DNA of 64,000 nt from Trileptium ribeirensis (Eukaryota > Nematoda > Enoplea > Enoplida > Thoracostomopsidae), in assembly GCA_030248225.1 (NCBI GenBank), contig JASANE010017706.1:25712-89711 (forward strand), read 5' to 3'. The notes below the pieces were generated by a model that had not been told where the DNA came from, made no database searches, and saw only the letters and a list, made by a program, of their open reading frames with translations. Every line of letters starts with the position of its first letter. Position 1 is the stretch's first letter. A program made the translations under genes and the position numbers. This document shows positions 26,501 through 41,500 of the stretch, piece by piece.

Positions 26501-29500
26501 GCGTATTACCACTTCTCGATAGCGTCAGGCACATCGTGTCTTCTGGCAGTTTTATTGACAGTGTTTGGAATTATTTGAGCAATGTTCATATGGGCTAGAT
26601 ACAAATATCGTAAATAAAAAAAAACTACACAGGTCATTTGACTAATAAACCGCATTAACTACAGATTGCGTCCGTTATAATTAATTCGCGCCAAACTGGT
26701 AGCTAAGGGTGTGTACAACACTGTCAAGAAAAGCTGTAGTAGCTAGGTGTGTGGTACACCCTGGGCAATTGATTTACAGTATGGGTATCACCCTGACTGT
26801 CTATAGGGTAGGGTCGCGAGTACAGAGGGACAAAAGTTCCAAACAGCCGGGACATTATAACGTGAACGCCCCATTAACCATAACTTGAGAAGGAAGTGAC
26901 TAAGCATATACTTTTGAAGGGGTTCCTAGGAGAATTAATTCTCTATTTCATCGGCGTTCTCATAAATTAGTGCTTTTAATGTTAAAATACAAAATTGATA
27001 AGTGATCTTTCGCATACCGAGTACTACCGCGCTGCGAGCGGACGACACTTTTTCCTCTTCCACTTGTTACATTACTATTATATTCTATTCGCACTGAACT
27101 AAATCTTGATATTATATAGTTCGTCGGCCATTTTGGCGGGGAATGGATAGTTAACAATTTTAAAGTGATAATAATTGAAGTACGTAGCCAGTTGGCCTCA
27201 ATGGCATATTTTTGAAGTATAGGTTTTCTAATCATATAAAATTTTGCTTTCTCCACTTCCTCGGTGCAACATGCAGTATACGACAAACTCAGTTCACAAA
27301 GCTGACAATTGGGGCTGGCGTCATGTCACGCTTGTGGCCATTTAACGGTTAATCATTTATGTTTACTTATTTTGTCATGTAATAAAGTTGAACCGACGCA
27401 ATTTAGGGTTTTACTATTTAAAACTTGTTAATGAACTCTAAGCCGATTATAAATTGGTTTGCATTTTAGTTTGATTCGGCTTTCAGATATTGATGAATGC
27501 CTTAGTGCGCCATGCCATGCAACGGAGCAATGTTGGCAGTTTGTTGATGGATATTCGTGCATACAACGTAAAGATGTATGTTTAATTGCAAGGTGTAATA
27601 GGCAGATAAAACATGCCATTTTATGTTGTGTAAATATTGTTGAAGTCATCTCGAGCGCTCTACAGATTGGTAAACTATAGTGAATGGTACAGCATAATTG
27701 AAAAATAAATTCAAGTATAGATAGTTTCAATATTTATACGTTTGCGGATATATATACATTAATGCCTTTATGCGTAAACAAGCAAATTTAACCAATACTG
27801 TTGGAGATATTGCATGGAAGTTATGACACAGTTAATTTTGTCAGAAATGTAAATTTTGTTAAATTATTTTGGCAACAGAATTTTGCTTAAACTGATATTT
27901 TCCATTACAGTTCTATAATAGGTTAATATAAAATTGGTGTATCGCTTAACTGAATACCGGCTATTTCTACAAATATTGATTCTCGTTGCTCTGCCGGAGA
28001 TGTATATGTAATCCCTCGTTTTGAGGTGACCTGAATACTACACAACTGTGCTAGTTTTGGAAAATAACTATGTTTTAAAGAGCACATAGGGGTTAAAGAG
28101 TAATCGTGTCACAGAAACAAACACATTATAATGTCACCAAATTATGTAATAAGATACACGTGGAGTTAATCCATCTTTATATATATAATAATTTGAAACG
28201 GACATGTTTAAACCCGCAATATTCTCATTTACAAACAAGTACATTCAATCTGACTCATATAATTGGTGAAACAAAATTTTGGAAGTTCGATTTTAAACTA
28301 TATTGGCCTGTCCAATGTAATTTGGCGTAAATCTAGCCGGTCTACAGAGTAAGATGGTATAAAAGCAACGCTGTTTCAACCAACTGGCAATAACACTAGT
28401 CGTTTTACATCGACCACCAAAGTCCATGACTGAATCGTCATTTCAAATCGAAACGGGTCTAGATTTTCAGCCATCTTTGTGGACATATCCTGCAGTAGTT
28501 TCCGCATATTTTTTCTTTGTGTATAAAATTTCAGATTGATTCACACAAGGACGCAATTTTTGACAATCTTTTTCAAGACGACATGTCACAGGAGATTCCA
28601 GCTAACGTAAGAAATGCAATAAGGTAATGTCGTCGCTTTTGATGTAAAAAGCCCCAACTATATGTTGACACACACTAAGCCAACATCGCTTAAGAATTGC
28701 TAAAGGTATTGTGGTACAATGGCATAAGACTTGGATTCATTGCTTAACTTTTGTAAAGAACATTTGAGAATGGTTTCTGTTTGAAATCAACAGATATCAA
28801 ACGCAGCTAGAATTCCAGTAGAAGTAAGCAAAACGCTACTTTGATTTTATGACACTGATATAAGCACACTTTATTTATTATGCCTGATACAGTAGACATT
28901 CTATGTATCAGTGCACATGACACTATTTTTAGTTATCCTGGAGGCGTATCAGCTATAATTTGCAATGGCTTTAATAATTAGTATTTGCAATTATCTTCAG
29001 GGTAAACCCAACGGCGATAAATTAACCATTGAGATATTTAAATGATATATTTTTATAAATACTATTGGACTCAAATTACTCTGCGTCGAATTTAGTGAGC
29101 ATCTGATACAGCGTATGTAAAATTGAGGTTACGATAGAAAACTTTAATTCAACATGTTTAGAGCCTTTTCAAATCTTATAGACCACATTTAGAACGTTTT
29201 AAAATCGTATAGCAATAACAGAATAAAATTGTGTCGTAACTTCCTGAGGAGTGTGTCACTAATAAAGGGATCATGGCATCGTCGGAAGTACAAATATCTG
29301 TTCAGGTGATTTAAATTACGATACTTACTATAGAAAATAAATTTAAGGACTTCTTATTACTACAATTGTACGGTGCTTCGCGTAACAAATCAAATAGATT
29401 TGAAAGATAAAAGCTACCTCGGCTTGCCTGCAACATATTCAGAATAATGGGCCATTATAATTATATGGGAAAATTTAGGAATGAAAATTTATTTCCAGTT

Positions 29501-32500
29501 ACGTTCAAGACATCTTTGTGTTTATAACATAATCCACAGAAAATCGATAGGATGTGACAAGCTACAGATAATTCATCGTATTTAACACAAACTGTCGAGT
29601 CCTTATTTTTCTGGTACGTTCCTTGTAGACTGTTGTTCTGATCATTTGTTAAACAGCTAAACAGCTAAAACTTATCTTAGCTTTCTTGACTTTACTGACC
29701 ACAGAACTTTTCTCTGTACTGCTACACTTGTTCCAAAGGAGAATATTGAGAACACATAAACAAAACCGGAACTGCTCTGTTCCTAGTGATCTAAGCCATT
29801 ACAGGAACCAGATGGATTTCACCAGAATGATTCTGCGCCTCTGAGTCAACCTCCGTTGACGGATTTCCAACTTAGGGCAACGGTTATCGAGATGGCACAA
29901 TATATTTCCCGTTCTGCAGATGGAGATGCCATAAAATCGATGACTTATTCACGCAACGAAATGATCTTGTTTTGTTCTTACGAAGGCAGCGAATGTACTT
30001 GGTATGTTTGTGATATAACATGACATTTTTTGACGATTATATAATTTTTGCACACTAAATTTTTATAGTTTTAAAATTTGATGAAAAAGTTTATTTTCAA
30101 AACTGTATACCAACAAATGCTACAAGTTTTTTTATGAAAGCCTATATATAAACAAATGCAACCAAATTATTGTCCACGTTCCAATGGTTGAGGGGGTTAC
30201 CCTTCGTTTGTCTGAACGGCGAGGGACTGGTTTAACTAAGTCTTGGTCATTTTCTTTTTAAACTTGTGCTCTGTTATATACAGAAGCAGTGGCAGATCCA
30301 GGGTTTCACGTGGTGAAAAAGCAGTTCTCTTGGCTAAACGATAAGTTTGAGATGCTTGATCGCATCGGAAAGATCTTTCTTTGCAGTCTACGTCTGGCAA
30401 GGCAGTCGTTAACACCCCTTACAGTGGTTTATTTTTTGTTTGTTGCAAGATGTTTTGCTGAGACCATGCGTTATCAGTCATTTGGCTTACGAATCATAAA
30501 TATGGGTCTCTGCTGTTTTCGAAAATCATGGATTTAATTACCGTTTAGTTACGTTAGGATCTCCACGCCATTATTATTATATAGCTCAAAGTGACGCAGT
30601 TAAACCAATGTCATTTTGATGAATAAGGCATATTGGTAACTGTGACTGAAGATACACTATCCCAACATACACCAAAATATACGGTTTCCAAATTTATTTA
30701 TATGTCCTGTATCGCCGAGTGATTTAAACGAATTACTTTTGGGTAAATGGTTGGTTGTTCGATCCCATTGGGTAGCCTTGTGTTTTGTGATTTTTACCTG
30801 CTTCCATATATATACCTTTGGCTTTTTTCCTTCCTTATATAACACTTTTTGACATTTTCATATAGTTATAATAATTACATAGTGACGACACACACCTTAC
30901 ATTTTTCATTGAATTGGTAAAGTGTCGACAAGCTCAAAACTCCTGTAACCCATTTTGAGGAATAAAAACACTCATCACTCATCTCTTTCCCGAAAATTCA
31001 CCTACAGATGAATTTTCGACAGCAGAGCCCGTGTATCAATTTAATCAAGTATTAGGTAGTTCGAGATTTAGGTTGTTTGGGTTTCTGTATTATCACGAAA
31101 TTTCCCGTTTTAGCAATATTGGTATAAAATAAGAGTTATACAAAAACGAACGGAGCTATGCCGAACTTTAATCAAATTTCGTTGGTTAAGAATGCAAATA
31201 TGCAATATGCAAAACTGCCATTTGCAGACTCCAGCCACTCTGTCCATGTACTCTCGGGACAATTTACGTTTGCTGCTAATATCGCTGGCATAGAGTGATT
31301 TTTGATAAAAGGCAGGCATAGCAATGCTCAGTCTTAGGCTATTTATATTTAATAAGCATGATTTTATAAATTCGTGACAATATTGTGAATAGAAGAGCCT
31401 GGTTTACTACAGCTTTATCTGGTTTCCTTAATTAACTACAAGTCTTCTGAAAGTCGACAGCGAAATTTATGACTCATTTTATATGATTTAATATATATTT
31501 TGGTCATGGGTGAAAATTTGTATTTTGGTATCTGTTTTACATCTTGAATACAAGAATTTGAATTGTCTTTTTTATTGTATAAGCTACGTAATTTCCGCAA
31601 ATGATTATTGAGAACGAATGTTAACAATATCAATTTCAACTGCTTTGGAAGTTAAGCAATCTTGTGGCTCTAAAAAATCAACAATAAACCAAAAGTAGTA
31701 TAAATGACATTTTGGGGTGCTGACATTGTTTTGGGGCACTACAATCCGAGCTATGACAGATCTATATACCCAGCTTACTAACAAAAAACGCGAACGAAGC
31801 ATTTGTAATTGTGGTTTGATGTGAGATTTTAAACCCCTAGATTCGGAAATTAGTCCTCCGTCTCGGGATTTTTTGATAATATAGAAAGTTTTTATTTTCT
31901 AAATAATGCCTATTTAATTAAATGTTTAGGTTAGTGTAGGAATTTGCATACCAAAATGGGAAAACGCGTCTAAATATTTTAGTTAAATGAATGCGGCAAA
32001 CAAATTGCTACGATTGTTTAATTAACTTAAGATTATCACCCGGGCCAGGTCCCCATATCTTAAACCAGTGTTTAGCTAAATTATAAACCTGTCAGGCATA
32101 TTTGTCTAAAAGTAATCAGTTCTCGTAACTAGCAATTCTGTTACTTTTTCGTAATTTGTTTTGATTGGCCTTACATAATGTACTGAGTGATCATATGGTC
32201 ACGTTAAAATTTCTAAACTTTATATTTAACCGTTTACTTTATGAATTAGTTTGCATTTTGACTATCGTTGAAGAAGCTGATGCCGGTGCGGTGAATCGAA
32301 CTAAAACCATTTACGTTATAGTTGCGCTCGCTAGCCCCTCAGCAATAACGACGCTGTTGCTCGGGTCTTTAAGTCCCCTTACAACGCGAGCGAGGAACAA
32401 CAACACACAGTCAAACACATGCTACGCAACGAACTGAGCTAATGAAATGCTGCGTATTGCATTAAGTTGCTCCATAGTAACTACATGTGGTAAAGGGTTA

Positions 32501-35500
32501 ATATTGGGCACTGTTAACAGTTGTAAAGCTAATATATGATGATGAAGAGGCCCATGTCAACTTTAGGGACCGGACGTTATAACGTTAGAAAAAGAACAGC
32601 TTAGAGTGGGGGTTCGGGGGCGACAGTCCCCGTCTTAGGATCCTGTTTAGTACATGGCTCATATAGGGACCTTAGCTTAGGCTAAGACTAGGGCTTACGT
32701 TTAGTATATGGAAACTGCATGGCAGGCATTATACTTCGGCCCATTCCGAAAATAGTTATAGATCGCATTAATAATTTAACTGTACAAGCCAGAATTGCTA
32801 AAGTACCTTAAAACTCCGGACTTGAAAATTTTTTGTCTCGTAAAAAATATTCTTGGATTTTAGTGTTAACCTGAAACATATAAAATGATCGATGTTTAAT
32901 TTTACTTTTTCTGCAAAAGTATTCATGTCTTTCTGTGTATTATGCTGAAAATTACGTTGATGCAAACACAAAAAAAATAAAAAAAGTCCGGCTGCCGGAA
33001 ACCAAGTTTCCACTACGATTTTAGTTATGATCTTGAGCCTTTTCCTAAATGAAATGTGTTACGACTGCTTAATACTAAACTTCTATAGCTTTTACTGATG
33101 AAAAATTACTAGCGATTATTATTTTATATCCTTACTATTATTAGTAGTTAGTACCAATTAAGTATTTAAACGACCCTGATCAAACCAAAAGTCGAAAGAT
33201 ATACTGAAATATATTATAATTATGTAAAATTACGTTTAAGGCGGTACTATTCACTGGATTGCGCAGGAATAGGCATGAATGTCGGAATGAACTGCGCAGC
33301 TCAAGTAACCACTATTGTTAGCATTAAGTACGCATAGTCCAGTTGCAAGTAATAGCTCAAACAGCCGCTACAGTCACTATCGCCTGCACAAATTGCTGGT
33401 GATGGCCACATCTGCTGCTGTTTTAGTACAACCTTGTTAGTATAAGATGCGACATAATTACAGGTGTCACTATGTAAACTGTTGTATTGCGCGCAGCTTT
33501 GAAAAGCCGCTATTACTAGTATCGCACATGCGTAGCGCAGCTTCCGGTCTTTTCTGGGTACAGCTGTCAGTTACAGCCGATATCAAGTTCTAGCTTAGCC
33601 TCTAAATGCTATCACATATTTCTCTTAGGAGAACAAATATTTCGGATGTCAAGCTGAAATAACACTGTCTAATAACTCCGTAGTTTCAGACATCTCAGCT
33701 TCAGTTTTTAGGAGCGAGTTACTACATCAATATTACGGCAGATGCTTTACTTTTAACAACAACATGACGTCGCGTCGTTTTAGCCATAAAACCGGTGAAG
33801 ACCATGGTAAATTAACAAACTTTTTAATTTGAATATTTAGAAAAGTCTAACATATGCTTCCAGAAATTTCCGCTCAATCAAGTGATATTATTTAATGACA
33901 TTTTTGGTTTCAATTCAATTACATAATTCAAATGTTTCCAATACGTACGATTAGTCGCTTTAATATAAATAAGTATGGCAAACCATTGGTAACAGAATGA
34001 TTAAAAAGACTCATAATTACGACTCTACGGACCTAGGTAAGTTACAAGTTACATAGCTGATATCCAATAACAGTAAAAAACTTAAAATTATCATTTTAAC
34101 CGAGGAATTAGACATTCTAAACAGGTACTTTGGCTAAAACTCTATAAGATTTCGCGCCGATTTCTAAATTCTATTCCTAGTCTCAGTTCTTTAGCTTTTT
34201 AAGCTGTTTGGTCTGAATTTTTTTTATTTTATTCTTTCACATTAACTACACACTAAATTCTTTAAAACGATGCAACAAATAAATTATTCTCAGCAGTAAG
34301 AACGTAACCTTTTTCTCACAGGAAAAGAGGTAAATTCATAGGAAACATCACTACATAGTATTGAAATTAGTACAGAATACATGTTTAGAAAATTATTCCT
34401 AAATATTTCCTGAAACATAAAGTGATGAATATTCAGTACTAAGTTTTCTAATACGTAGAGAAATATTTCGATGAATAAAGATGAAATATGAAGGAAAATG
34501 CTTCATCGCATGGTTTTAAGAAAATAGTACGCTATGAAGGAGTCAAAAGTGATGCAAGAGCCAAATACAAATTGAAATATATACAGACAATTTAGAAACA
34601 TATATATTGGGAAATTGATACAAACTATACCATAAAAACCGGGCATTCAATATTTTAAACAGAAATACATGGTTCAATATATCATGGAATTAATGAAAAC
34701 AGGGTGTCCAAGAACCCATTGAAAAACACTGCCGCTCATAAAATTATTTATTAATTCATTAACATACCAATCGATAAAAGGATCATTTATAAACATCTAT
34801 AAGGTAACGGCTAAACAAAATCATTTTTACGCTGCCCTTTTAAACGGGAAAAAATTAAACATTGCAGTTGAATCTCCGTATACCACGAGTTGTTTTCTGA
34901 GAACTTCAAATTATCAAACTCAAAGCATTTTATAACCAAAGAACCACTATGAAACGGTTCTTTAGTAAAGATTGCAAAACTTGTTTATCTTTGGACCTTA
35001 CAATCTTTTGGTCCCAGGAACACTAATTCAAGAAGAAATAATTAAATGTACATAAACTTTAGAATGAAAGCAGCCATCGTCACCCGTTTTACATAAAAGT
35101 GAATACGTTACGACCTAATGAGCAATATTTATATCATTTATTTAGCTACTATCACTATTTTATATTCTTCAGTGGAAATTTATTAAGTAAAATTGATAGT
35201 CTAGCTAATATAAATGCCTCGCAGCACGAAAATAAATTTGTAAAGTCCTGCAGGGTGGTATATGTATCTTTTTCATAACGGAAAATTTGATCCTAACCTT
35301 GGCGCGGCTCTGAAGCATAGCCGATCCGATCCTATAATGATGTCTGAAGAGCCGAGCCGATCCAGGACCAACGATTTGTCGGAGGCTAGTGTGTCTGATA
35401 AGGCTGGGTTACTTCGTAAAAGCCCTAAAAGCAACAATATACAATAGCTCTTTTGTTAGTTTCTGTATTAAAATTTTCAAACATATGTTATTTAATCACA

Positions 35501-38500
35501 AATTTTTATTATTAAGAGTCAACGAGCCTATCCTAGTCTAAATTTCCATGTGCACAGCCTACCCAGTCATAGTTTATGATGGACCAACACAAGGCGAAAC
35601 CTAACATTTGTCTGCGAGATCCCAGCCGAGCCGGGAATGATTTAGGAAGAGCAGAGCCGAGCCAGAGCTTGAAAATCTGGCTATTCTCACGTCCACATTT
35701 TGCATTCGTTTCATATGCTAATGCTAATAATTGCTTGCAATAAGCATACAAACGACTTGAAAAACAAACGCAACGACCTTCAACGTTTCTTTTACGAATT
35801 TGGAGATTATATATAAGTTGCTTTGAAAATCGCTTTATCGCTAGGTTATTACTGTGACCGGGTCACCGCGTCATCGTGTCATCGGGTTACTACCGCTACC
35901 GGGTCACCAGGTCATCGGGTTACAAAATGGTGACCAGGTTCCATGTTTGTTAATTGGAATAACATATTCACGCATGAGTTTAATTGAATCAATATCCTCT
36001 TGGTTAGGATTAAGAATAATCAAGACATATACTTTAGACTTCACCAAACATTTAAGGCCGAGGCTTAACTTTTAATGCCAGAGTTAACTGTGTTTCACAC
36101 AGTATTTGACAGGCACAAACCAGACACGAAATCGAACTCCGATTGATGAATCAATAGAGGTACGCGAGCAACTGAGCCATACAGCAGTTGCTGCCTGGTT
36201 GCTTAAGGCATCTCGGAAATCGAACAATAAAGCACGTCTAAAGTCATGCCATACATTGAGTTATCCGAAACAGAGGTTTGATCGAGGCTTGGTTCTAGGA
36301 TCAGCTTTTTATTGAGATCATTATCCTTACTGTAAAGAATATTATGGTCGTTGTACTATTTTAGGCTTAAGCTTAGTGTTGTATACGAATGAGCAATATT
36401 ATGCATCGTCGTACGACACGGCTGGTTTTCAGCTAGCAATCCATACGCCCGGCACAACACCGTTTCCGCACTTCAACGGCTATGGCGTTGTTCCCGGATT
36501 TTCCAATCATTTCGAACTACGATATGTAAGTAAACTCGATTCGTCGTTAAGACTGTTGGCTTTTGTAGTATTTATAGATACACTAAATTTTTTACTAAGT
36601 TTTGTCTGTCAAAATTCCATTAGCAAAGTTAAATATAATTGATTATAGCAGACGTTGCTGTTAAAATGTGTCCACAATAAAAAATTTTATAGAAGAGCAT
36701 AACACTCGGTGATACTCATTCAATGATGTCCTTTTTCGGCGCACCCCGTATGGGTATCAAGCGAGTAGTACACCATTCTCATAGGGCTTTCGACCTGTGT
36801 GAGATTCTTAGAAGGAGTTTAATTTCTTTCCATAACTCTCAATAAGGCGCTTTGAGAAGAGTATCGACTATACACACTCCAGGAAACCCAATGGAGTGTC
36901 GATACCTTGTCATAGTGCATTAGTAGAACAGTCGAGCCCTACAAGGAACCTTGTTGGAACACTCGACACCACAATAGGATGGGTACGCCGATAAATGACA
37001 GGATCATAGGACCAGGTAAACAACGTAGGTATGCGTATGACCGAGGGTTATACACGTCTACATAATTTTAATAACGGAGTATTGCTGTTACTCAATGATA
37101 GCAGCATATGAATAACAAGTGCTGTGCATTAGAAACAAAACGTATCTACTATGAATACCGCTAAATGCTCACCATAGCATATAATATAATGTTTCTATTG
37201 CAAATAATATTCAATGAAAACGAGTCGCAATGCACGATTGTAGTAGTTTCGACGTCGAAATCATTGCGGTAATAGAAAACGAAACCAACATGCTCCGCTA
37301 GAACAGCTTAGTTATCTAGATATTGCGTTGATACGGCCCAAACTTTACGAGCCAATTAAATGTTAATCGGATAATATCTATCTAAATGAACCATCCTTTC
37401 AATGGAGCTACCGATTATCGCAAAAAAATTGTTACACATAATATAATGTAATTGTTAATATTCAAAATTTTAGGCTGTTGTCAAAACATTAACTGAACCG
37501 TACGGAAAATGTATTGCTAGCAAAATGAATGTGGATCCGTATTACTACAACGATAGCTACACGATCCAAGCATGTAGGATTCTTCTTCAATCTCTTTATC
37601 CAGTCTGCTATTTTGTTGAAGCACATAGTGCATACTTTGGAAACATGGGCGATGTTTGGGGTCACAAAGTCTAAAATCGTTTCCCGCTTGAACCAGATGA
37701 ATCACTAGGGTCAGGAAAGTAGCTTCTACGGGGAGGCCACTTCAAACCGTACACAATAATATGCTCAAGCCTAACCACTGGTTAATATGCGTTAAATATA
37801 TGTAAAACATGATTGAACTTTAAACCAAGTTTGTTTATTTATTGTTAAATCAGCGGTAACAGCGGCAAAATTTAACCTAATTATGACGACAAAACCTATT
37901 TTGCTTCCTTATTTCGCTGCTAAATTCATTGTTGTTGTTATTGAAGTTCATTCGATACATAAGTTATGTTGTATCTTCAGAATCAAACCCAACGAAGAAA
38001 ACAAAAGTTTACTTAACGAAACATGAATGGCAACTAGAACATGAATAACCACGACTTAAATAGGCATGGACACCGCCTACGCAGGCTGATGCAATATTGC
38101 ATCAGCCTGATGTAATTGTTGCATCAGGAATATCAAGACGTGTCCATAGCGTCATTCTTCAAATCATCATAACGTGGTCATGCTTCAATCACGTGAATCG
38201 GCGACCACGACAAGTTACAAATGCATTATGCATAACTGAGCCACATAAAAATCCATAAATTGACATGTCTTAATTCATAATAAGATTTACAATGTTGGTG
38301 TAAAATAAGAGTTTTGAACACTTTGTTCTCTTAACGGATGCTGTTAGGATAATATAACTGTATATATACAATATATATACATATAAATGTACATATCAAA
38401 ATATAGCCAGCAAATGCATGCATTTGGAAAATAACAACCAGGAAACAGCAGCAATAGCGACGAAGCTTCGCCGCAAAATCAATTACTAACCTTGAAAGGA

Positions 38501-41500
38501 GAGATATTAGAACAAACTAACTTATACATTTATCGTAACCGCGATATACTAAGCCTAAGCCTGAGTCTCAGCCAAGCTAAGTTCCTTATTAGCCTTATAC
38601 TAAGCCTAATGCTAAATCGGGGGGCTACAACTCATTTCCCGAACTCATTTTAGTAGGCTGTTGTTTTTGAGGATATAATATTACGCACCTCATTTTCACT
38701 TGGACACAAATTCATTAAGGTTGGGTTCCAATCCTCGGTTTTAGAAACATTAATGAGTACTAAAACAGTTGATCCCGCTTCAAAGTAGACCAAAAATATG
38801 TCTCGACAAAAGAATCTCAATCATATAGAAATTTACTTAAGGAAACCAGTAATTACAGCTCCCAGAATAGCTTAGCGAACTAACTTTGTAATAATACAAG
38901 CAATGGACGACTTGAGGCGCCGGCTTGCATAAGTCAAGCATTACTGATGTGAGAAAAGGTTGAGTAGAAACGGTAGTGTATTTGACTTGAACTATAAAAA
39001 CAAATTTCTTTCAAATATTAATTTTCGCCAAACATTATTAGCAATGTCAATACTGTGATTGTGTAAATTTTTATTATAGCATAAAGACTTTCTTATTTCA
39101 CTTTATTTCAGAGCTGCCACTATAGTAATCTTCAAAAATACACGATATTGCAATGCAGCTGTGGCAATCCAAAGTATCAATTACCAAACGACGGAACGAC
39201 TCAGTTTTGCAAAGTTTCAAATAGTAATTTATGCAAATTGAATTCCCATAAATTTTCCAGGTCCACAGAGCCATAGATCTGAAAATTGTGGGTGTAAAAA
39301 ATTACATGCACCATGTAATTTTCTGGGTGCTGGTCGCAGAACACAGTAATTAGGTAATAATTCGAATGTTTATGAGGGTAAAGTTTGCAAACAACCATAA
39401 ATTTTTAGTTGCAAGAAAAGCTAGTTATTAAAATTTTTCTGGGACAAATCCTTTGCCACCTTCTTCGGTTAGGTTTTAAGATTTACCGCCCATTACATAC
39501 ATTGTAAATGTAATAAACCATTAGAAAAGAGTTTAATTCTGGTCGTGTCACAGCCATGTCATTTGTATGTTATTATAGAACAACGCGGCCATCGAATTCT
39601 GAGCCATCTTCCACTTTATTGGAAGGATCAAATTTACGGCAGTTTAAACCAACATGTGTTGCAAATTTAGTATTTTGTATGTTGCAGTTTTGCCTTAAAT
39701 ATCTAATTTTTCTATTGGAGGGGCAAAGCAAAGGTCGTGCCACCCGCTCCGCCTTATTTTGCGCTGCAGCTGCCTCTTCGTTCCCCCTGTTCCCGGGCGC
39801 TTGTAACTAGATATTCTTGAAAAGGGCCGGGGACAAAGCAGCGTAGTTAAATCCTACATCCTCCTTTCCAATACAACTGCACCAGCTAAAACAAAAAAAT
39901 CAAGACAATAAATCACTCTTTACAAGTTTACTTTGAAAACTAAACAAAAGTTCAAGTCAGTACGTAAACGCAGAGGACCATAACCGGTATGAATTTGTCA
40001 AAGACTTTAGTGAGAATGAAGACTGACAGAACAAGAACTGCGTTTTAAATGCTTAAAATTAATGCTAAACAAATTCATTAGTGTCGTTATCCACCTACGG
40101 CTACGTCGGAAATGGTCTCGTTAGAATAGAAATATTTATAATGCTTATGCGAAAAGGTCTGTTTTTCCGAGTGAATAATGAATTTCCAACCGAACCCCAC
40201 CATAGCCGACTTCGCTGAAGCTAGATATGATACAAAACGCCAGAACGAGATCAAAGTGGTACGTTTGCATTACCAATAAATGACCCACTGCATAAATGAA
40301 TGTCGATAAATTTTTTCTGTGAAAACTCTAAATTACTGGGTTTTTATTGCACTTATAAAATTACTGGGTTTGGTCAATTCCTTAAGACCCACAAATTTTC
40401 AAATTACCGAGTTACTATGTTATAATACCAGCACCAGTAAAATACTGGGTGTATCAAAACTTCAAGGATCATTAAATTTACAAATCTTAGTCTAAACGTA
40501 GTATCCAGCAAATTTATGGTGAAATTTTATCCCCCTTCAGTTGAAAAGTGGACATTTGATAAATACAGAAGTCGAACTCGCACTAGAGCAAGCATAAAAT
40601 TTAAAAGAAACGCGTTATTAAATATCTAGATTGCGGATATGCTTTCTAATGAAAATACCCATCTATTAATTACAATGACTGATCATTAATCAGACATAAT
40701 CTGCCAAGTGAAACGCGACCGAAAAAGGCAAGGGTATATACAGGCTACAAGTAGGTCATTGGTCTTGCGGCAGTTACATTTATTTGAAATCAGTTTAGTA
40801 AATGAAAAAATGTTTTATTATTTTTACACAATTCCACAGAAATATTCGTATATATGCTGTTAGTGTCATAGTTTGAGAGAGTGGCCGCTTGGCCGAGTGG
40901 TTAGAGCGCCTGCTCCATAATCGTAAATTTAGGAGTTCGAATACAGTGGTCGCGCTAATCTCCTTGGGCAAGGGACTCAGCCACAATTGCTTCGCAGTAC
41001 CTATGCGTTAAACAGGCACCAGATTTTGGTCTAGGCGGATAAGATGATGGGTGGTGTAAAGGGCAATCATCATGGCCAGCCTACACGCAATAGTTCGACA
41101 TAATAACCGGGATTGTCACCTAGTGCCAATTGCATGTTTATCCGACTTTCGTTTGAGAGCAAAGCAACCTTAAATTATGTTTTGTAGCCGTTTGAAAACA
41201 AGTTTCATCAAAATCTTATATATAACTACAGTCACCACTGGAGCGCTTTAATGCAGAGAAGTAGCGCGTAAACTACAAAATGTTCCCCAATTAAAAATAT
41301 TAACTAACCGTACTAGAAAAAATAATTACCTGTAGTCGTATTTATCGGAAAGAACGCTTAAGAGCTAGAAAGCTACCGAAATGGCGGTATGCCTAATTAC
41401 GATGCAACAGGTACCGGATACACGCGAAAAAGAAAACACGGAATGCGATTAAATGTATGTATTTTGGCGCAGCTGTCAGGCTAAATGGTTTTATCTTATG

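Larger units (their letters stand above)
33807..36364. other. Intron J-K
   Basis: Contains diverged repeat pieces with gagccgagccgatcc wording at 35.28-35.37 and 35.61-35.68 kb, a short minisatellite at 35853-35937, and a SINE head at 36.1 kb. Confidence 0.5.

Noticed and set aside
39550..39810. Open frame after gtcacag with the right phase to follow exon M
   Set aside because: It shows no channel motif, while exon N at 43944 restores VSNSESKQKC in frame.
40181..40280. Short frame from ATG ([17 protein letters not shown])
   Set aside because: A stop lies directly upstream, with no acceptor or fitting phase; probably chance.
40881..40955. Functional tRNA gene
   Set aside because: Boxes A and B are present, but acceptor-stem ends do not pair and a SINE body follows.
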